A stretch of 6,030 nucleotides of DNA from Sulfitobacter sp. (lineage in GTDB: Bacteria > Pseudomonadota > Alphaproteobacteria > Rhodobacterales > Rhodobacteraceae): NCBI GenBank assembly GCA_024636395.1, contig JAGXHD010000049.1, positions 1 through 6,030 on the forward strand, given 5' to 3'. A program made the translations under genes and the position numbers. How positions within the stretch are numbered: position 1 is the stretch's first letter; every line of letters starts with the position of its first letter. Under the pieces are notes generated by a model that made no database searches, was not told the DNA's origin, and saw only the letters and a list, made by a program, of their open reading frames with translations. Of this stretch, positions 5,123-6,030 are shown piece after piece.

Positions 5123-6030
5123 TCAGGCGTCGGCAAGCTCCGTCACAATCCGTGAGGTCCGCTCGAGCGTTCGGTGAACGGGGCAACGGTCCGCGATTTC
5201 GAGCAGGCGGGAGCGGTGCTCGTCGCTCAGATCTCCGCCTGCGAGCGTGATGCGCCGCGTGAAGCTGTCGATCTTCTCATCCGTGCCAACCGCCGCGTCC
5301 TGTGCGTGGACCTTGGCGTGGCTGACGTCCACGCTCACGTGCTCCAGCGGCCAGTCTTTCCGTCTCGCGTACATCCGGATCGTCATGGAGGTACAGGCGC
5401 CAAGGCTTGCCGACAAAAAGCCGTAGGGGGACATGCCCATGTTGGTGCCGCCATAGGCCAGCGGCTCGTCCGCCAGCAGATGCATGTGGTTCCCGGCCGT
5501 GATGTCCTGGAGAAAACCATCGGGGGTTGCCTCCGAGACGCGCACGATTCCCTCTGGGGTACCGACAGGTGGCGCGGGGGTGGGGCGGTGGATATAGCGC
5601 CCAGCCCAGACGGCGATCAGTCCGGCGACGTATTCCGCATCTTCCGCACGGGTGATCAAATGATCTGCATCATCGAGCGAAATAAAGCTTTTGGGATGAC
5701 GCGCGGCCATGAAGATCTGCGTCGCGTTATCGATACCGACAATCTCGTCGCGGGGGGCGTGCAACACCAGAAGGGCCGCATGGAGGGATGCGAGCACATC
5801 CGCCAGCACACCGTTGCCGGTATCCTCGATGAAGGATTGTCCGATGGTGAGGCTGCGCCCGGCAAGGGTGACCTGCGCCGATCCGGTGGCCGCGATCTCG
5901 GGTAGTGCATGTACGAAATGCTTGGTGACATGGGCGGGATCGAACGGCGCGCCGATGGTGGCGACCGCAGTGATCCCGTCGATCATGCTGGCCGCCTTGA
6001 TCACCGCGGCACCGCCCAGCGAGTGCCCGA
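5123..6030 (-). CDS. Alpha/beta hydrolase-OsmC family fusion protein (5' truncated)
   Basis: The frame is open to the right edge, so the N-terminus is missing; 301 residues are visible, ending at TGA (5123-5125). The first visible residues are G-H-S-L-G-G, the nucleophile elbow of alpha/beta hydrolases, with the serine codon at 6020-6022. The other triad members are probably D94 (in H-A-P-R-D-E-I-V) and H123 (in D-A-D-H-L-I), counted from the first visible residue. After a proline-rich linker (about 149-156) comes an OsmC/Ohr-like domain (about 165-301). It has C212 in S-L-G-A-C-T and C282 in D-R-C-P-V-H, the two-cysteine arrangement of OsmC peroxidases that reduce organic hydroperoxides. A fusion of these two domains is a known architecture, but its physiological substrate is not established. 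The protein is presumably cytoplasmic. A start near 6004 (GTG) would cut off the catalytic serine, so it is not real. Confidence 0.93.
   Translation of the reverse strand, partial: GHSLGGAAVIKAASMIDGITAVATIGAPFDPAHVTKHFVHALPEIAATGSAQVTLAGRSLTIGQSFIEDTGNGVLADVLASLHAALLVLHAPRDEIVGIDNATQIFMAARHPKSFISLDDADHLITRAEDAEYVAGLIAVWAGRYIHRPTPAPPVGTPEGIVRVSEATPDGFLQDITAGNHMHLLADEPLAYGGTNMGMSPYGFLSASLGACTSMTIRMYARRKDWPLEHVSVDVSHAKVHAQDAAVGTDEKIDSFTRRITLAGGDLSDEHRSRLLEIADRCPVHRTLERTSRIVTELADA

Noticed and set aside
5174..5905. 243-codon open frame on the + strand opposite the hydrolase-OsmC gene
   Set aside because: The opposite strand encodes clear hydrolase and OsmC motifs. Long antisense frames are expected in GC-rich codon-biased genes.

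Overview
The window looks like an ordinary chromosomal stretch of a GC-rich alphaproteobacterium, most probably a marine Rhodobacterales (roseobacter-type) bacterium. The reasons are the strongly GC-biased codon use, a PurB of the 434-residue alphaproteobacterial type, a FliG of the divergent type that lacks EHPQ, and the small secreted Cys protein next to a secreted TPR protein. The lineage is inferred from protein character alone; no rRNA or database search supports it.

Layout: a 5'-truncated DUF1223 gene (1-624, + strand) converges tail to tail with a minus-strand block covering the rest of the window. In the direction of transcription (right to left) the block holds a 5'-truncated alpha/beta-hydrolase-OsmC fusion (6030-5123), purB (5033-3729), a 51-residue exported Cys-containing protein (3592-3437), a secreted TPR protein (3330-2812), fliG (2663-1590) and an LpxL/HtrB-type acyltransferase (1520-630). 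No tRNA, rRNA, CRISPR, insertion sequence or phage gene was seen. No stretch over 300 bases lacks a gene; the longest gaps (about 90-150 nt) hold hairpins, a short direct repeat and a possible promoter.

How the genes fit together: this is a mixed neighbourhood rather than one pathway. purB is a purine biosynthesis housekeeping gene. The acyltransferase acts at the inner membrane, probably on lipid A or a related lipid. FliG belongs to the flagellar rotor but has no flagellar neighbours here. The OsmC fusion and DUF1223 protein carry redox-type cysteine motifs.

The least explained part is 2812-3663. There, two adjacent genes for exported proteins, one very small and one with TPR repeats, share an identically spaced Cys motif (C-x2-G-x-V-Y-D-x2-S-x2-C-V). 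Two well-formed DNA hairpins bracket the smaller gene. This is the best candidate for something undescribed, although it may be only a lineage-specific conserved pair of unknown function.
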